Shown here piece after piece: positions 39,230 through 49,039 of a stretch of 51,557 nucleotides of DNA. A program made the position numbers and the translations under genes. How positions within the stretch are numbered: the stretch's first letter is position 1; every line of letters begins with the position of its first letter. The stretch comes from Hahella ganghwensis DSM 17046. Its GTDB lineage: Bacteria > Pseudomonadota > Gammaproteobacteria > Pseudomonadales > Oleiphilaceae. The notes beneath the pieces were generated by a model. It searched no databases, was not told the DNA's origin, and worked only from the letters and a program-made list of their open reading frames with translations. The stretch covers positions 1-51,557 of the forward strand of contig NZ_AQXX01000097.1 in NCBI RefSeq assembly GCF_000376785.1, in the 5' to 3' direction.

Positions 39230-39721
39230 ATGCAGCCTTTAGTTGGGATCATCATGGGGTCCAAATCTGATTGGCCCACCATGGAGCACGCGGCTCAAAT
39301 GCTGGACAACCTGGGAGTTGCCTATGAAACTCAGGTCGTATCTGCCCACCGCACACCTGACAAGTTGTTCGAGTATGCCAAGACTGCCGAAGACAGAGGT
39401 CTGAAGGTCATTATTGCAGGCGCTGGCGGCGCTGCGCACCTGCCTGGCATGGTAGCGTCGCAAACCGCACTTCCCGTACTTGGAGTCCCTGTGCAATCCA
39501 AGGCACTCAAGGGCCTCGACTCCCTGCTGTCTATCGTACAGATGCCAGCCGGCATTGCAGTCGGCACCCTTGCCATCGGTACAGCAGGCGCTGCAAACGC
39601 TGGTCTCCTGGCAGCCCAGATACTGGGAACCAATGACCTCACTGTCAGAGAAGCCATCAAGACTTTCCGTCAGCAACAAACTGACAGAATTCTCAGTGAA
39701 CCCGATCCAAAACAGTCCTAA
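39230..39721 (+). CDS. purE: N5-carboxyaminoimidazole ribonucleotide mutase
   Basis: 163 residues, normal for class I Pur[19 protein letters not shown] (8-25) is the substrate loop with the catalytic Asp/His region; [10 protein letters not shown] and [15 protein letters not shown] complete the active site. It moves the carboxyl group of N5-CAIR to give CAIR in de novo purine synthesis, using the product of PurK encoded 36 bases downstream. Cytoplasmic octamer. Confidence 0.98.
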   Translation: MQPLVGIIMGSKSDWPTMEHAAQMLDNLGVAYETQVVSAHRTPDKLFEYAKTAEDRGLKVIIAGAGGAAHLPGMVASQTALPVLGVPVQSKALKGLDSLLSIVQMPAGIAVGTLAIGTAGAANAGLLAAQILGTNDLTVREAIKTFRQQQTDRILSEPDPKQS

Positions 39722-39757
39722 ACTATCCTCTATCAGTCATTCAGGCGTGCCGTACCT

Positions 39758-40930
39758 ATGACCAATCCATCTACGAAAATTCCTTCATCCGAACAGCCCC
39801 GTCCAACCAGGGTTGGTGTACTGGGAGCTGGCCAGCTCGGCCGCATGATGGCTTTGGCAGGATTGCCTCTGGGACTGGAGTTTTCACTGTATGACACCTC
39901 CGGCGCCCCCTCAGCCGGTGTTGGTAAGATTTATTCAGATCCCAAGAACACTCAGGAAGAGCTGGATCGGTTCCTTGACTCAGTGGATGTGGTTACCTAC
40001 GAATTCGAGCACCTGCCATTGGATCTGGCAAATAACATTGCATCGAAAAAACCACTTTACCCAGGTGTTGAAGCGCTTCGAGTATGCCAAAACCGAGAGC
40101 ACGAAAAAGGCCTGTTCCGGCAATTAAGCATTCCCACTCCTGAATACCGGATTGTGGCCAGTGCAGAAGAACTGGAAAAAGCAGCCGAGGAGCTTGGTAC
40201 ACCGGTGGTTGCCAAGTCTGTTACCGAAGGATATGACGGCAAAGGTCAGGCAGTCCTGAGATCTCCCAATGAAGCTCAAGCCGCCTGGGAAGCCATCGGC
40301 CACCCCAGACTGATTGCAGAATCCTTCGTGCATTTCTCAAGAGAAGTCTCCCTGATCGCAGCCCGTAACACTCAGGGCGAATTTATTGCTTACCCATTGG
40401 TGGAAAATATTCATCATGAAGGCATACTGCGATACACCATCGCCCCAGCACCAAAGGTTTCTCAGCAAACCCAGGACACGGCTACCGAATACCTCCATAA
40501 ATTGATGGACCATCTTGAGTATGTGGGCGTCCTGTCGCTTGAACTCTTCGAGACACCGGAAGGTTTGCTGGCCAACGAAATGGCACCACGAGTCCACAAC
40601 TCCGGCCACTGGTCAATGGATGGCGCCCATACCGGGCAGTTCGAAAACCACTTACGAGCGATCCTGGGACTCCCACTCGGAGATACAGACCCACACCGTG
40701 TCAGCGGCATGATCAACCTGATTGGCAGAACTGTGGACGCAGCTCAGATCTTGAAACTACGTGACACTCACCTGCATTTATACGGAAAATCTGAGCGCAA
40801 AGGTCGCAAAGTTGGTCATATAAATGTCAATGCGGAAAGTTACGCTGAGCTAAAGGACAAAATTGAGCGCTGCCTGCCCTTTGTACCGGAACACGCACCT
40901 TTTGCCTGGTCACCGGAGCAGAATTCCTAG
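39758..40930 (+). CDS. purK: N5-carboxyaminoimidazole ribonucleotide synthase
   Basis: 390 residues, ATP-grasp fold. GVLGAGQLGRMMALAG (~20-35) is the N-terminal nucleotide/AIR-binding loop; KSVTEGYDGKGQAVL is the grasp loop; NEMAPRVHNSGHWSMDGAHTSQFE-like sequence (here HTGQFE) binds ATP/Mg. It makes N5-CAIR from AIR, bicarbonate and ATP. The ATG lacks a strong ribosome site and probably relies on read-through from purE. The N-terminus is about 15 residues longer than in E. coli. Confidence 0.97.
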   Translation: MTNPSTKIPSSEQPRPTRVGVLGAGQLGRMMALAGLPLGLEFSLYDTSGAPSAGVGKIYSDPKNTQEELDRFLDSVDVVTYEFEHLPLDLANNIASKKPLYPGVEALRVCQNREHEKGLFRQLSIPTPEYRIVASAEELEKAAEELGTPVVAKSVTEGYDGKGQAVLRSPNEAQAAWEAIGHPRLIAESFVHFSREVSLIAARNTQGEFIAYPLVENIHHEGILRYTIAPAPKVSQQTQDTATEYLHKLMDHLEYVGVLSLELFETPEGLLANEMAPRVHNSGHWSMDGAHTGQFENHLRAILGLPLGDTDPHRVSGMINLIGRTVDAAQILKLRDTHLHLYGKSERKGRKVGHINVNAESYAELKDKIERCLPFVPEHAPFAWSPEQNS

Positions 40931-41324
40931 ACAGAATTAGCTATTTCCTGTCACGAATTCTGCACCAGTCAACGATACTTATTTTTTATTAATGCCATTG
41001 AAAACTTTGAATTTTTCGGGATAGTCCCCATATATCAAGGCATGCTATGATTTTGATCTTGAGGAAGAGATCAACCTCTCGGGGCTTGCGGGCACAGGAC
41101 ATCCCTGTCCCGACGCTGGCGTGGCCTTGGTTTCGCGTAACAATAGCTTTGCGTGTATACATCAACGCATCGGCAGAATACTTGGCCATCCAGCACCAGA
41201 CGTCATAATTATACCGGCACCCCAACAGGGAAAAGCCGGGGAAAAATGCCCACAATTACTCATTCATGATCGTTCGGAACATGAGACAGAGTTGGGATCA
41301 ACACATTGAAAAATGGAGAACACC
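40931..41324. other. Intergenic region before sodB
   Basis: 394 bases. It contains the hairpin TTGATCT/AGATCAA near 41053-41076 and a small stem ACAGG/CCTGT near 41095. The last ~40 bases are the sodB leader with its GGAG site. No Fur box and no gene recognised. Confidence 0.4.
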
Positions 41325-41903
41325 ATGGCTTTTGAACTTCCAGAACTCCCTTACGCAAAAAATGCACTTGCCCCTCACATTTCAGAAGAGACTCTTGAGT
41401 ACCATTACGGCAAACACCACAAAACTTATGTCGATAAGTTGAACGGCCTGGTACCAGGAACTGAATTCGAAGGCAAAAGCCTGGAAGACATCATCAAGTC
41501 TTCCAGTGGCCCTGTATTCAATAACGCAGCCCAGATCTGGAACCACACTTTCTACTGGCACTGCCTGAGCCCCAATGGTGGTGGCGCTCCTACTGGCGCT
41601 GTTGCTGACGCAATCAACTCAGCTTTCGGCTCTTTTGACGAATTCAAGAAGCAGTTTACAGACAAAGCCATCAACAACTTTGGTTCAAGCTGGACCTGGT
41701 TGGTGAAGAATGCTGACGGCTCTCTGGAGATCACGAATACCAGCAATGCTGGCACTCCTATGACTGAAGGCAAAACAGCCCTGCTAACTGTCGATCTGTG
41801 GGAGCACGCCTACTACATTGACTACCGCAATGCTCGTCCTGCCTACATGGACGCATTCTGGAACCTGGTTAACTGGGACTTCGTCGCCAAAAATCTGGGC
41901 TAA
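41325..41903 (+). CDS. sodB: Superoxide dismutase [Fe]
   Basis: 192 residues. ELPYAKNALAPHIS at the start, metal ligands in HYGKHHKTYV (H26-type), HTFYWHCLS, DLWEHAYYIDYRN (Asp and His), and the iron-type marker AAQIWNHTFYW. It converts superoxide to peroxide and oxygen. The ATG at 41325 follows GGAGAACACC; four extra codons upstream are open. A T10 terminator follows. In many gammaproteobacteria sodB mRNA is destroyed by a Fur-repressed small RNA under low iron, relevant to the candidate RNA at 25467-25597. Confidence 0.97.
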   Translation: MAFELPELPYAKNALAPHISEETLEYHYGKHHKTYVDKLNGLVPGTEFEGKSLEDIIKSSSGPVFNNAAQIWNHTFYWHCLSPNGGGAPTGAVADAINSAFGSFDEFKKQFTDKAINNFGSSWTWLVKNADGSLEITNTSNAGTPMTEGKTALLTVDLWEHAYYIDYRNARPAYMDAFWNLVNWDFVAKNLG

Positions 41904-41945
41904 TCGTTAAAACCCCAGGCTAATCGACAGCCTTAGAATTGAAAA

Positions 41946-41974
41946 ACCGGAGCCTCAACTCCGGTTTTTTTTTT
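41946..41974 (+). terminator. Rho-independent terminator of sodB
   Basis: ACCGGAG and CTCCGGT pair around CCTCAA, followed by a run of ten T. A run of five A before the stem makes it possibly active in both directions. Confidence 0.93.
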
Positions 41975-42164
41975 GCAATACGAGCAAATTGGCGCATCAA
42001 TAATCAAGATAGTAAGCCAGGACAGGATAGAATATGGAAAGATGTGGAATGAACGGCAGATTATTTGGGGTTTCAACGGTCAGACACTACACTTAATTCG
42101 TTAAGAGCAAAGTCTTTAACGAGGCTTCCCTGTTCCCCGAAAGGTATTCAACTCATACACAAAT

Positions 42165-44219
42165 ATGGACAATTCGCCCCAGCTACCCTGGCACCAGAGT
42201 CTATCGACTCAACTCATGAACCGAGTGCTTATCACCGCACTCATTGTTGGCTTTATCCTCAGCGCCGGGCAGATAGTTTTTGAAGCAGTCAGAACCTCCG
42301 ATGAAATGGATGATGATGCCCGGCAAATGCTGGCTGTTGTCAGAGATCCCGCCACTCAGGCCGTTTATAATATTGATCCGGATCTGGCAGCCCAGGTTCT
42401 TGAAGGGCTGTTTGAAAAACGCTCAGTCCGCCACGCAATCATATCTCACCCCAACAATCTGGTACTGGCAGAGAAATCCAAACCCTTGCTGAAGGCTGAT
42501 TATCGCTGGTTTACCGACTTCGTATTCGGCGAGGCTCGCCAATACAAAATTTCCCTGTATCGACCGACCCCTCAGCCAACCTACTATGGAGACCTCGCTG
42601 TCGTTCTCGACACCGCCTACTCCTCAGAGTTATTCCTTGAGCGGTCAATTTCAATCTTTGTCACCGGACTGTTGCGGGCACTGGTTCTGGCGATAGTACT
42701 TTACCTGGTCTATCACTACCTGCTGACACGACCGCTGAAAAACATTATTTCAGCGCTTTTGAGAATCAATCCGGCAGAACCCGGCCTTCAGTCAATCCCC
42801 ACTCCCGAGTCACATGAGAAAGACGAACTCGGACTTTGGGTGAGTTCAGCAAACTCTCTCCTCAAATCGATTGAGGAGCACCAGAAACAGCGCCATGCTG
42901 CAGAGGCAAGAGTTCTCAAATTATCCCAATACGATTCTTTGACCGGATTACCTAATCGCCTGCTGTTCACAAACTATGTCGCTTCCGCCATCGACGAAGC
43001 AGACATGAGCAATCAGAAACTCGCAATATTCTGTATCGGGATCGATGACTTCAAATCGATTAATGAACAGATTGGCTACGCCCAGGGTGATAAGTTGCTG
43101 CAGTCCTACGCAGAGAGACTGCTGTCTCAGAGAGAAGGAGTTCACACCGTCTGCCGCCTCGGCGGAGATCAGTTTGCCCTGATTCTGTTTAATGTTACCA
43201 GCAACTACCGTGTGGCCAGCTTTGCAGAAACCCTGCTGCATGAATTAAGCAGGCCTTTCGAAAATGACGGCACCTTGATTCCCACCTCAACAACTATCGG
43301 GATTACCCTTTACCCCGAGGATGCCGGAGATGCCGAACGAATCATGCAGAAAGCCGAGCAGACCATGATGCTCGCAAAATCTCAGAGCCAGAATCATTTT
43401 CAGTTTTATGTAGCCAGTGTCGACAGTGAAATTCGTGATCGCAAGCGCCTGGAAAAAGATCTCGCCCGAGCAGTCCAGGAAAAACAGTTTTTTGTGGTCT
43501 ACCAACCCCAGATCGATCTCACCAATCGCACAGTTGTCGGCGCAGAAGCACTGATTCGCTGGCAGCATCCGGAGAAAGGATTTATTCCACCGGACCAGTT
43601 TATTCCTCTGGCAGAAGCCAATGAATCCATCGTGGAGATCGGTGAATGGGTACTCAATGAAACCTGCCGCCAAATTCGCGAGTGGAGTACTCAGGGACTG
43701 AACATTAAAGTCGCCGTCAACCTGTCTCCCCAGCAACTCAGACAAAAGAATTTCGTCCCCAAAGTGCTCTCCATTCTGGAATCCCATCAGTTGACAACCA
43801 GCAATATCGAGTTTGAAATCACTGAAACGAGCTTCATGGAAAATCTGGGCGATGCCATTGCCACACTCCGGCAATTAAAGGAATATGGGGTTAAATGCGC
43901 CGTAGATGATTTCGGTACTGGTTACTCTTCCCTGAGCTATCTGAAACAGTTGCCTATTTACAAAATCAAGATCGATAAGCAGTTTGTCCGGGATCTGCTA
44001 CAGGATGAAGATGACACACAGATTGTGCATGCCATTATCCAGCTTGGCCGAAGCTTACGGCTGGAGGTCATCGCCGAAGGTGTAGAAACCGAGGAGCAGG
44101 AACGATTTCTGAAGCATGATGGCTGCCATCTGGTGCAAGGCTTCTTCTATAGCCGCCCTATTCCAGCTGATGAATTCCAGAAATACTGCCAAACCATTGC
44201 CAGCGCTGCCGAAGCTTAA
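42165..44219 (+). CDS. Membrane GGDEF/EAL protein, probable c-di-GMP phosphodiesterase
   Basis: 684 residues. Two membrane helices (~20-38 and ~163-186) flank a ~120-residue periplasmic sensor; a HAMP-like linker follows. In the GGDEF domain the motif is GGDQF (333-337): the catalytic Glu is Gln, so cyclase activity is doubtful, though GTP may still bind. The EAL domain is complete: EAL at 461-463 in GAEALIRW, NLSPQQL, EITE, DDFGTG, KIDKQF and AEGVETEEQ. The likely role is degradation of c-di-GMP in response to an envelope signal. The start ATG has no good ribosome site; a second ATG 17 codons on would also retain the first helix. Confidence 0.92.
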   Translation: MDNSPQLPWHQSLSTQLMNRVLITALIVGFILSAGQIVFEAVRTSDEMDDDARQMLAVVRDPATQAVYNIDPDLAAQVLEGLFEKRSVRHAIISHPNNLVLAEKSKPLLKADYRWFTDFVFGEARQYKISLYRPTPQPTYYGDLAVVLDTAYSSELFLERSISIFVTGLLRALVLAIVLYLVYHYLLTRPLKNIISALLRINPAEPGLQSIPTPESHEKDELGLWVSSANSLLKSIEEHQKQRHAAEARVLKLSQYDSLTGLPNRLLFTNYVASAIDEADMSNQKLAIFCIGIDDFKSINEQIGYAQGDKLLQSYAERLLSQREGVHTVCRLGGDQFALILFNVTSNYRVASFAETLLHELSRPFENDGTLIPTSTTIGITLYPEDAGDAERIMQKAEQTMMLAKSQSQNHFQFYVASVDSEIRDRKRLEKDLARAVQEKQFFVVYQPQIDLTNRTVVGAEALIRWQHPEKGFIPPDQFIPLAEANESIVEIGEWVLNETCRQIREWSTQGLNIKVAVNLSPQQLRQKNFVPKVLSILESHQLTTSNIEFEITETSFMENLGDAIATLRQLKEYGVKCAVDDFGTGYSSLSYLKQLPIYKIKIDKQFVRDLLQDEDDTQIVHAIIQLGRSLRLEVIAEGVETEEQERFLKHDGCHLVQGFFYSRPIPADEFQKYCQTIASAAEA

Positions 44220-44252
44220 GAACCAGATTCAATAGTCTAGAAAGGAGTAAAC

Positions 44253-44846
44253 ATGAGCATTTCGACCATGATCGGAATAGGTGTGATAGTCGTATTGGTG
44301 ATCTACCTGATTGCCATATACAACAAACTGGTTTCTCTCAAAAACCGCTTCAAAAACGCCTTTGCGCAAATTGATGTGCAACTGCAAAGACGGCACGACC
44401 TCATCCCCAATCTGGTCGAGTCCGCCAAAGCCTACATGAAACACGAGAAAGAAACCCTTGAGCAAGTCATGCAGGCACGCAATCAGGCAGTGACCGCCAC
44501 ACAGGCCGCAGCCCAACAGCCGGATGACGGCGGCAAGATCAAGCAACTCTCCCAGGCTGAAGGCCTTTTAAATAAAGCGCTTGCCAACTTTTACGCCGTA
44601 TCCGAAAACTACCCGGATCTCAAGGCTAACGACACCATGCAACAGTTGATGGAAGAGCTGACCAGCACTGAAAACAAAGTCGGTTTTTCCCGTCAGGCCT
44701 ATAACGATGCCGTGATGCACTATCACACTTACAGGGAACAATTTCCAAACAACTTTATCTCCGGGTTCTTCGGATTCAAGGAAACCGAAATGTTTGAGGT
44801 TGAATCCGCGGAGGTTAAAAAAGCCGTTAAAGTCAGCTTTAACTAA
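44253..44846 (+). CDS. lemA: LemA-family protein
   Basis: 197 residues. One N-terminal membrane helix (TMIGIGVIVVLVIYLIAIYN), then the LemA four-helix pattern: AFAQIDVQLQRRHDLIPNLV, ENKVGFSRQAYNDAVMHYH, FPNNFISGFFGF. The family is widespread and poorly understood; it often occurs beside a membrane metalloprotease, as here with the M48 gene. ATG after AAAGGAGTAAAC. Probably an operon with the protease, possibly including the upstream EAL gene (33 bases away). Confidence 0.93.
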   Translation: MSISTMIGIGVIVVLVIYLIAIYNKLVSLKNRFKNAFAQIDVQLQRRHDLIPNLVESAKAYMKHEKETLEQVMQARNQAVTATQAAAQQPDDGGKIKQLSQAEGLLNKALANFYAVSENYPDLKANDTMQQLMEELTSTENKVGFSRQAYNDAVMHYHTYREQFPNNFISGFFGFKETEMFEVESAEVKKAVKVSFN

Positions 44847-44939
44847 ACTTTAAACCAGGTCATTCCCTTCAGGCATCATTCGCTGGCTTTCTGACTATTC
44901 ACCGAATGATGCCGAACCACATCACATGCAATTAGATCT

Positions 44940-46913
44940 ATGGACTTTTTTGAGAAGCAAGACAAAGCCCGTCGCAATACTTACTGGCTACTCCTGTATT
45001 TTGCACTGGCACTCACCTCCATGACGGTCATTATAAACTTCGCTGCTTATTGGGTGACCCGACTGTGGATCAATAACCTCATATCCATCCAAGCTTGGTT
45101 TCAGGAACCGTTCTGGTGGATATCGGGAGGCGTTGTACTGACTGTAGGTGCCGGCACCCTGTGGAGATTAATCCAACTGAACAAGGGAGGAGAAAGTCTC
45201 GCACGGTTACTCGGAGCATCCCCTGTCTCACCAGAAACCCGGTTACCAGGGGAACGCAGGCTGATCAATATTACCGAGGAAATGAGCATCGCTTCAGGGG
45301 TGCCCATGCCCCGACTATTTATCCTTCATAGTGAGCAGGGAATTAACGCATTCGTAGCCGGGTACCGGCTTGAAGATATGTCGCTGACGGTAACACAGGG
45401 CGCGCTGGAGCAACTGACCAGAGATGAGCTTCAGGGCATCATTGGCCACGAATTCAGTCACATCCATAACGCAGACACCCGACTGAACATACAGATTGTC
45501 TCTGTCCTCGCCGGGATTTTACTCATCGGCGCTATTGGCAGCTTTCTGTTCCGCAGTGCCTTTCACTCTTCACGTACGGGCTTTCGCGTCGGCAGCCGAC
45601 GAGGCAATGACGCCCGCTCCACCGCAGCTCTTGTAGGAGCCGGAGCGGTACTTTTTGTTGTTGGATATACCGGGCTCTTTTTTGGGAGGATGATACAAGC
45701 TGCAATCTCAAGGCAGCGTGAATTACTGGCTGACTCATCCTCTGTGCAGTTTACACGCAACCCCGATGGAATAGGTGCAGCCTTGTTTAAAATCGGTTAC
45801 ACCAATCAAAATTCTTACCTCACTGCAACCTCCAAAGCCCAGGAGGTTAATCATATGTGTTTTGGAGAATCACTTAAGCTAAATAGCTGGTTTGCCTCTC
45901 ACCCCCCTATCAATCAGCGAATTGACGCCATCGACCCTAAACTCATGAGTCGCATGCGGTCTCGCTACAACACCGGAAAATTGGCGCCAGAAGCCGGGCA
46001 AAAAGATGAATCACCTATATCAGCAGGCATCAGCGGCTTTGCCAGCACGAAAACCACACAGGCACCACCTCCGACAGCAAAACAAAAACCTCCTTCCGCG
46101 CTGCATGAACTCGCCGGATCTGTCCCCGAGGATAGCCAACGCTGGGCTACCCACATTCTGGGAGAACTGGATCGGATCTTCGGTGACACCCTTCATCAAC
46201 CCACCCACTGTGAACTACTGCTTTACGGACTGGTATTAAAAGAAACCAGCTTAATGGCATCAACGCAGACGGAGCTGAAAAGTTCTGATGGTCAGAGCAT
46301 TCTCTCGCACCCTGACTACATCGAAAGCTGGAATAGACTAAAACAACTCCCACCTGAGGCCATGATGACACTGCTTGAAGTCGCGACCTCAGTCCTCAAG
46401 TCATGTAACAGCCAAGTGAGACAACACATCACCCAAACACTCAAAGAATTGGTTGCTGCAGATAATAAAACGACTTTTACGGAGTTCGTTATTCTCTCAT
46501 TTGCCGCCAAACATCTCCTGACCAAACCACCAGAAAAAACCGTAAACAAGCCGGACATTCTGGCAACAGAACTATCCGTAATACTTTCTATGTTCTGCTT
46601 TCTCGGCACTAAAGGATCCGGTAATCAACAAGTCTCAAGGGGGCCAGAATCCCTTTTCAATGAGATCACAACACTCTATTACCCCCTACTGACGAAGCTC
46701 AGCTACCAGCCCTCTATTTCGTCAACCCTACTGAGCCAGTCCATCCGTCGAGTCAGCAACATGAGCCCTCTACTGAAGCCTACAATCATTGATGCCTGTG
46801 CTGAAGCCGTCATGCACGACCAAACAGTCACACTCAAGGAATATCAACTACTCCGATTAGTAATTGAGTTGCTTGATTGCCCTATGCCACCAGTGATTCC
46901 TGGTGTTAAATAA
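44940..46913 (+). CDS. M48-family membrane zinc metallopeptidase
   Basis: 657 residues. Two N-terminal membrane helices (~15-40 and ~58-75), then HEFSH at 170-174 within GIIGHEFSHIHNADTRLN; the Glu of RQRELLADSS is the third zinc ligand. Two more helices (LAGILLIGAIGSFLF, AALVGAGAVLFVVGY) follow. This matches HtpX-type proteases up to ~350; the remaining ~300 residues are a helical extension not found in HtpX. Likely role: membrane-protein quality control together with LemA. The start has no strong ribosome site. It is convergent with gspD. Confidence 0.9.
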   Translation: MDFFEKQDKARRNTYWLLLYFALALTSMTVIINFAAYWVTRLWINNLISIQAWFQEPFWWISGGVVLTVGAGTLWRLIQLNKGGESLARLLGASPVSPETRLPGERRLINITEEMSIASGVPMPRLFILHSEQGINAFVAGYRLEDMSLTVTQGALEQLTRDELQGIIGHEFSHIHNADTRLNIQIVSVLAGILLIGAIGSFLFRSAFHSSRTGFRVGSRRGNDARSTAALVGAGAVLFVVGYTGLFFGRMIQAAISRQRELLADSSSVQFTRNPDGIGAALFKIGYTNQNSYLTATSKAQEVNHMCFGESLKLNSWFASHPPINQRIDAIDPKLMSRMRSRYNTGKLAPEAGQKDESPISAGISGFASTKTTQAPPPTAKQKPPSALHELAGSVPEDSQRWATHILGELDRIFGDTLHQPTHCELLLYGLVLKETSLMASTQTELKSSDGQSILSHPDYIESWNRLKQLPPEAMMTLLEVATSVLKSCNSQVRQHITQTLKELVAADNKTTFTEFVILSFAAKHLLTKPPEKTVNKPDILATELSVILSMFCFLGTKGSGNQQVSRGPESLFNEITTLYYPLLTKLSYQPSISSTLLSQSIRRVSNMSPLLKPTIIDACAEAVMHDQTVTLKEYQLLRLVIELLDCPMPPVIPGVK

Positions 46914-46949
46914 ATTGCACAGACGCTGACTGCAAAAGCATTCAGACAT

Positions 46950-46980
46950 AAAAAAACCGAGCACAAGGCTCGGTTTTTTT
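46950..46980. terminator. Bidirectional terminator between the M48 gene and gspD
   Basis: A7, then AACCGAGC, ACAAG, GCTCGGTT, then T7. The symmetrical A and T runs let it serve both convergent genes. It lies 36 bases after the protease stop and 13 after the gspD stop. Confidence 0.92.
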
Positions 46981-46992
46981 ATGTCTTGCCGA

Positions 46993-48936
46993 TCACTGCT
47001 CCAGTCTATTGTTCTGGTACAGCTCATTGATATCCGGCTTGACCATTTCAGCAGCATGGTCTTCGCCCTCTGACTTCCTTTTGATCCCCAGATTCAGCTC
47101 CCACAGGGCGTTGAATTTATCCTGACTGACTCGAGCTGCTTGCTCTTTGTCACGCAGAATGGTTGGACGCAGGAAGACCAGGAGGTTTTGCTTGTCTTTG
47201 GTCCTGGAATTACTTCTGAAAAGAACCCCTAGTAAAGGAATATCCCCCAACAGAGGCACCTTCGCTTCACTGGTACGATAGTTCTCACTGATCAAACCAC
47301 CCAGAACTATGGTTTCTGAGTTATCAGCAAGTACAGAGGTTTTAATCTGACGTTTATTGGTAATCAGGTCTGACGCATTCTCATTGGATGGCGCAATCGA
47401 AGAGGATTCCTGCTCAATCTCAAGTCGAACCAGATCTCCGTCACTGATAGAAGGAGTCACCCTTAGAGTCAGACCTACGTCCTGACGCTCAATGGTCGTA
47501 AATGGATTCGTTGTACCATCAGTCCCTGTTGCCGTCTCACCGGTACGGAACGGTACGTTCTGGCCCACAATAATTTCTGATTGCTGGTTATCCATAGTGA
47601 TAATTGACGGAGTGGACAACAGGTTGGCCTGACCACTGGTCCCAAGGGCCTGGATCAATGCAGCCCACTGAGCCCCCCCCTCATTCTGCTCACCAACACC
47701 AATGGCAGCAATATCACCAAGCGCGATATCTGTTGTCTGTGAGGCAATCGCGCTCAATACGGCCGAGGCAGAGATACCAACATTGGTAAAGTTGGTGAGA
47801 CCCGCAGGTCCTGATTCACCACTAATATCACCAGCAGCCAACTGAACACCCAACTGACGGCTCAGACCATCACTTATCTCTACAATTGCCGCCTCAATCA
47901 ACACCTGGGCACGGCGAATATCCAACTGCTGAATGACAGCCTCGATTTCTTTCATTACCGAAGGCTCAGCCCTCACCACCAGTGCATTAAGTCCTTCATC
48001 AGGATAGATACTGACCTTGCCTGACCCCGGCGCCGCTGCACCCTCTCCACCACCTTTGGCTGGAGCAATATCGCCCATCAACCCCTTGAGCAGTTCTGCC
48101 AGCTTTTCGGCATCCGCGTGGCGCAGATTGATAACTTTCGTCGTACCGGTAATCGCTGCAGGCTGATCAAGCTTTGAGATCAGTTCACGCATTTTATCGC
48201 GGAAGTTTTCATCACCTTTAAGAATCAGACGATTGCTACGCTCATCAGCAACAACACTGAACTTATTGGCCGCTTTGGTCGGGCCTTTACCAAGCTCAGC
48301 CGGTGCCAGCTCTTCAAGCAGCTTCACCATGTCACCAACCCAGGCTTCTTTCAGTTGCACAACTTCAAGCTCATAGTTGGAAGGACTGTCCAGCTCTCCG
48401 ACAATTCTTTCAATGCGCTGAATGTTGTTCACATGATCACTGATAATCAGAGCATTAGCTGCGGCCACTCCCGCCAGGTGTCCATATTTAGCCACCATAG
48501 GACGCAGAATGGGAACCAACTCCAGTGCATTGGCATTTTTTACCTGAATAACGCGGGTAACCAGTTGCTCCTTGGGAACAGACTTGAACATTTTCAGGTT
48601 TTCCGCCGTCTGCTTGGCTTCATTCTGCTGAACAATCTTGATCACACCTTCAGACGGAATGGCGGCAAACCCATGAACGTTCAGCACCGATAGAAACATT
48701 TCATAGATTTCGTCCTGAGACATCGGCGCATTGGAAACAACGGTGACTTTCCCCTTAACCCGGGGATCGACCACGAAACTATAGCCGGTAATATCAGCAA
48801 TCTGGGTGATAAATGCGCGGATATCCGCATCCTTGAGGTTGACCTTCCAGGTTTGATCTTCAGCCCATGCCCCTCCTATCAGAAAGCATGACAACAACAG
48901 AGCCAAAACAGAGGTTTTTATCGTTTTCATATCCAT
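46993..48936 (-). CDS. gspD: Type II secretion system secretin GspD
   Basis: 647 residues. Signal peptide (TSVLALLLSCFLIGGAWA, cut before ED), N0 domain (TWKVNLKDADIRAFITQIAD), N1-N3 repeats (LVTRVIQVKNANALELVPIL, TKVINLRHADAEKLAELLKG), a Gly-rich loop (AKGGGEGAAAPGSGK), then the secretin core (LLSTPSIITMDNQQSEIIVG, VPLLGDIPLLGVLFRS). It forms the outer-membrane pore for folded exoproteins. The C-terminus (~600-647) is the S-domain region that would bind a GspS pilotin. It is last in gspN-gspC-gspD; the other gsp genes are not in the window. Confidence 0.96.
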   Translation of the reverse strand: MDMKTIKTSVLALLLSCFLIGGAWAEDQTWKVNLKDADIRAFITQIADITGYSFVVDPRVKGKVTVVSNAPMSQDEIYEMFLSVLNVHGFAAIPSEGVIKIVQQNEAKQTAENLKMFKSVPKEQLVTRVIQVKNANALELVPILRPMVAKYGHLAGVAAANALIISDHVNNIQRIERIVGELDSPSNYELEVVQLKEAWVGDMVKLLEELAPAELGKGPTKAANKFSVVADERSNRLILKGDENFRDKMRELISKLDQPAAITGTTKVINLRHADAEKLAELLKGLMGDIAPAKGGGEGAAAPGSGKVSIYPDEGLNALVVRAEPSVMKEIEAVIQQLDIRRAQVLIEAAIVEISDGLSRQLGVQLAAGDISGESGPAGLTNFTNVGISASAVLSAIASQTTDIALGDIAAIGVGEQNEGGAQWAALIQALGTSGQANLLSTPSIITMDNQQSEIIVGQNVPFRTGETATGTDGTTNPFTTIERQDVGLTLRVTPSISDGDLVRLEIEQESSSIAPSNENASDLITNKRQIKTSVLADNSETIVLGGLISENYRTSEAKVPLLGDIPLLGVLFRSNSRTKDKQNLLVFLRPTILRDKEQAARVSQDKFNALWELNLGIKRKSEGEDHAAEMVKPDINELYQNNRLEQ

Positions 48937-49039
48937 AAATTTTTATGATCAGTTGGTATCCGCAAATTTAAGGGCCAATTATCAGACTCTAATGGCCTGT
49001 TTCCATTTACCCCGAACAACTTTTGTAAATCAGAATCCA

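Noticed and set aside
39239-39679. 146-aa minus-strand frame
   Set aside because: Antisense to purE; composition and lack of motifs mark it as a shadow.
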